Positions 22,370 through 22,797 of a DNA stretch of 22,797 nucleotides are shown here, in pieces (position 1 is the first letter of the stretch; every line of letters begins with the position of its first letter). Position numbers and translations under genes: made by a program. Origin of the DNA: JBHEMK01 sp046262635 (GTDB lineage: Bacteria; Actinomycetota; Thermoleophilia; Gaiellales; Gaiellaceae); assembly GCA_046262635.1 (NCBI GenBank), contig JBHEMK010000136.1, positions 1 to 22,797 on the forward strand. The letters run 5' to 3'. Under the pieces are notes generated by a model. The model was not told the DNA's origin. It saw only the letters and a list, made by a program, of their open reading frames with translations, and ran no database searches.

Positions 22370-22549
22370 ATGAGCACGCGCACCGAAGCCACGTGCAACG
22401 ACTGCTATTTCCGCCGGGCGGGCCTTTGCGCGATTCCGGGCGAAACACTGTGCCCCACGTTCCGTCTGCACAGCCGTGGCACACTCGTTCCACCCCGCCA
22501 GCCGCGGCTCGTGCCGCGGCCGCTGACGGGGCTCGTCGGCGCCGCCTGA
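22370..22549 (+). CDS. Small four-cysteine protein (59 aa), function unknown
   Basis: An ATG at 22370 with GAGGA 5 bases upstream opens a 59-residue frame ending in TGA. The first half carries four cysteines, C9, C12, C20 and C28 (TCNDCYFRRAGLC and then GETLCPTFR), a pattern that could bind zinc or an iron-sulfur cluster. The second half is Pro- and Arg-rich with no cysteine. I recall similar short CxxC-F-RR-GLC proteins in actinobacteria but cannot name a family with a known function. A -10-like TATGAT at 22314-22319 and an inverted repeat lie upstream, so it may have its own regulated promoter. A 73-residue frame on the other strand overlaps it; I prefer this one because of the cysteine pattern, start and ribosome-binding site. 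Confidence 0.65.
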   Translation: MSTRTEATCNDCYFRRAGLCAIPGETLCPTFRLHSRGTLVPPRQPRLVPRPLTGLVGAA

Positions 22550-22797
22550 CCAAGCTTCTCGTAGGCGGGCAGATCCGCGGCGAGCCGAGGATCGAGACGG
22601 CCGAGATGGGGGAACGCCGGCAGCACGGCTCTCCGTCAGGCTGATGCCGCTCGCGCCGCTGATCGCAGCCGTGATCGCCTTCGTGCCGGAGAACGGCGCG
22701 TCAATCAGCACTGCGACGCCCGCGCCGAGCGCGCCGCTCGTCTGGCTGATCCTCGTTGCGCCTTGCGCCCGGCATCGCCGGAGTGCCGCCGCGCAGC
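22550..22797. other. Unresolved right edge
   Basis: No gene is certain here. A forward frame opens with an ATG at 22644 and stays open to the window end (51 codons, high third-position GC, hydrophobic start), so it could be the beginning of a gene that continues outside. Reverse-strand frames are also open with similar composition. Too little is visible to choose. Confidence 0.25.

Noticed and set aside
22405..22626. Reverse 73-residue frame starting at GTG 22626 with a good GGAGAG ribosome-binding site
   Set aside because: No domain is recognisable, it is Arg/Pro/Gly-rich, and it overlaps the better supported four-cysteine gene on the other strand.
1..22797. CRISPR arrays, rRNA or tRNA genes, insertion sequences
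   Set aside because: Reading through both strands showed no regularly spaced repeats, no rRNA or complete tRNA cloverleaf, and no transposase.

Overview
The window is about 22.8 kb of very GC-rich bacterial chromosome with dense genes, strong wobble-position GC, and many GTG and TTG starts. The order ybaB - recR - aspartate kinase - asd at the left end is the arrangement seen in Actinobacteria such as Streptomyces. The protein styles, including the Lon-like PDZ protease and the lineage-typical small cysteine proteins, fit an actinobacterium, perhaps of the Thermoleophilia. That lower-rank placement is an inference and not proven by the sequence. No rRNA, tRNA, CRISPR array or insertion sequence was found.

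Layout. Positions 1-3256 (+): a possible gene tail, then ybaB, recR, aspartate kinase and aspartate-semialdehyde dehydrogenase, tightly packed or overlapping. Positions 3257-4707: two gene-poor stretches around a small cupin gene (-). Positions 4708-6499 (-): metallophosphoesterase, Asp23-like protein and GNAT-like protein, joined by 1- and 4-base overlaps. Positions 6644-11954 (-): pckA - sdhA - sdhB - an HdrB-like (CCG-domain) gene. Positions 12011-15234 (+): a GNAT acetyltransferase, two different Xer-type tyrosine recombinases, and a 59-residue membrane/zinc-ribbon protein. Positions 15231-18258 (-): PLP-dependent decarboxylase - citrate synthase - HEAT-repeat protein. Positions 18297-20314 (+): isocitrate dehydrogenase and malate dehydrogenase. 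Positions 20468-22549 (+): a short-chain dehydrogenase, a membrane-anchored PDZ-Lon protease, and a 59-residue four-cysteine protein.

How the genes work together. The middle and right of the window concentrate central carbon metabolism. Citrate synthase, isocitrate dehydrogenase, succinate dehydrogenase and malate dehydrogenase are TCA-cycle steps, and PEP carboxykinase links oxaloacetate to gluconeogenesis. Succinate dehydrogenase is of the unusual kind in which a CCG-domain (heterodisulfide-reductase-B-like) subunit takes the place of the cytochrome b membrane anchors. The left end combines recombination repair (RecR, YbaB) with the first two enzymes of the aspartate family of amino acids.

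The points most worth checking are: the SdhAB-CCG complex with an extra cysteine in SdhB; a probable internal translation start inside aspartate kinase; an apparent CTG start for malate dehydrogenase; a divergent pair of leaderless-type promoters between the decarboxylase and isocitrate dehydrogenase; a perfect palindrome over both -10 boxes between pckA and the acetyltransferase; an Xer recombinase that is 13-14 residues shorter than its neighbour between catalytic Lys and His; and two small cysteine-rich genes that fall below common ORF size cut-offs.
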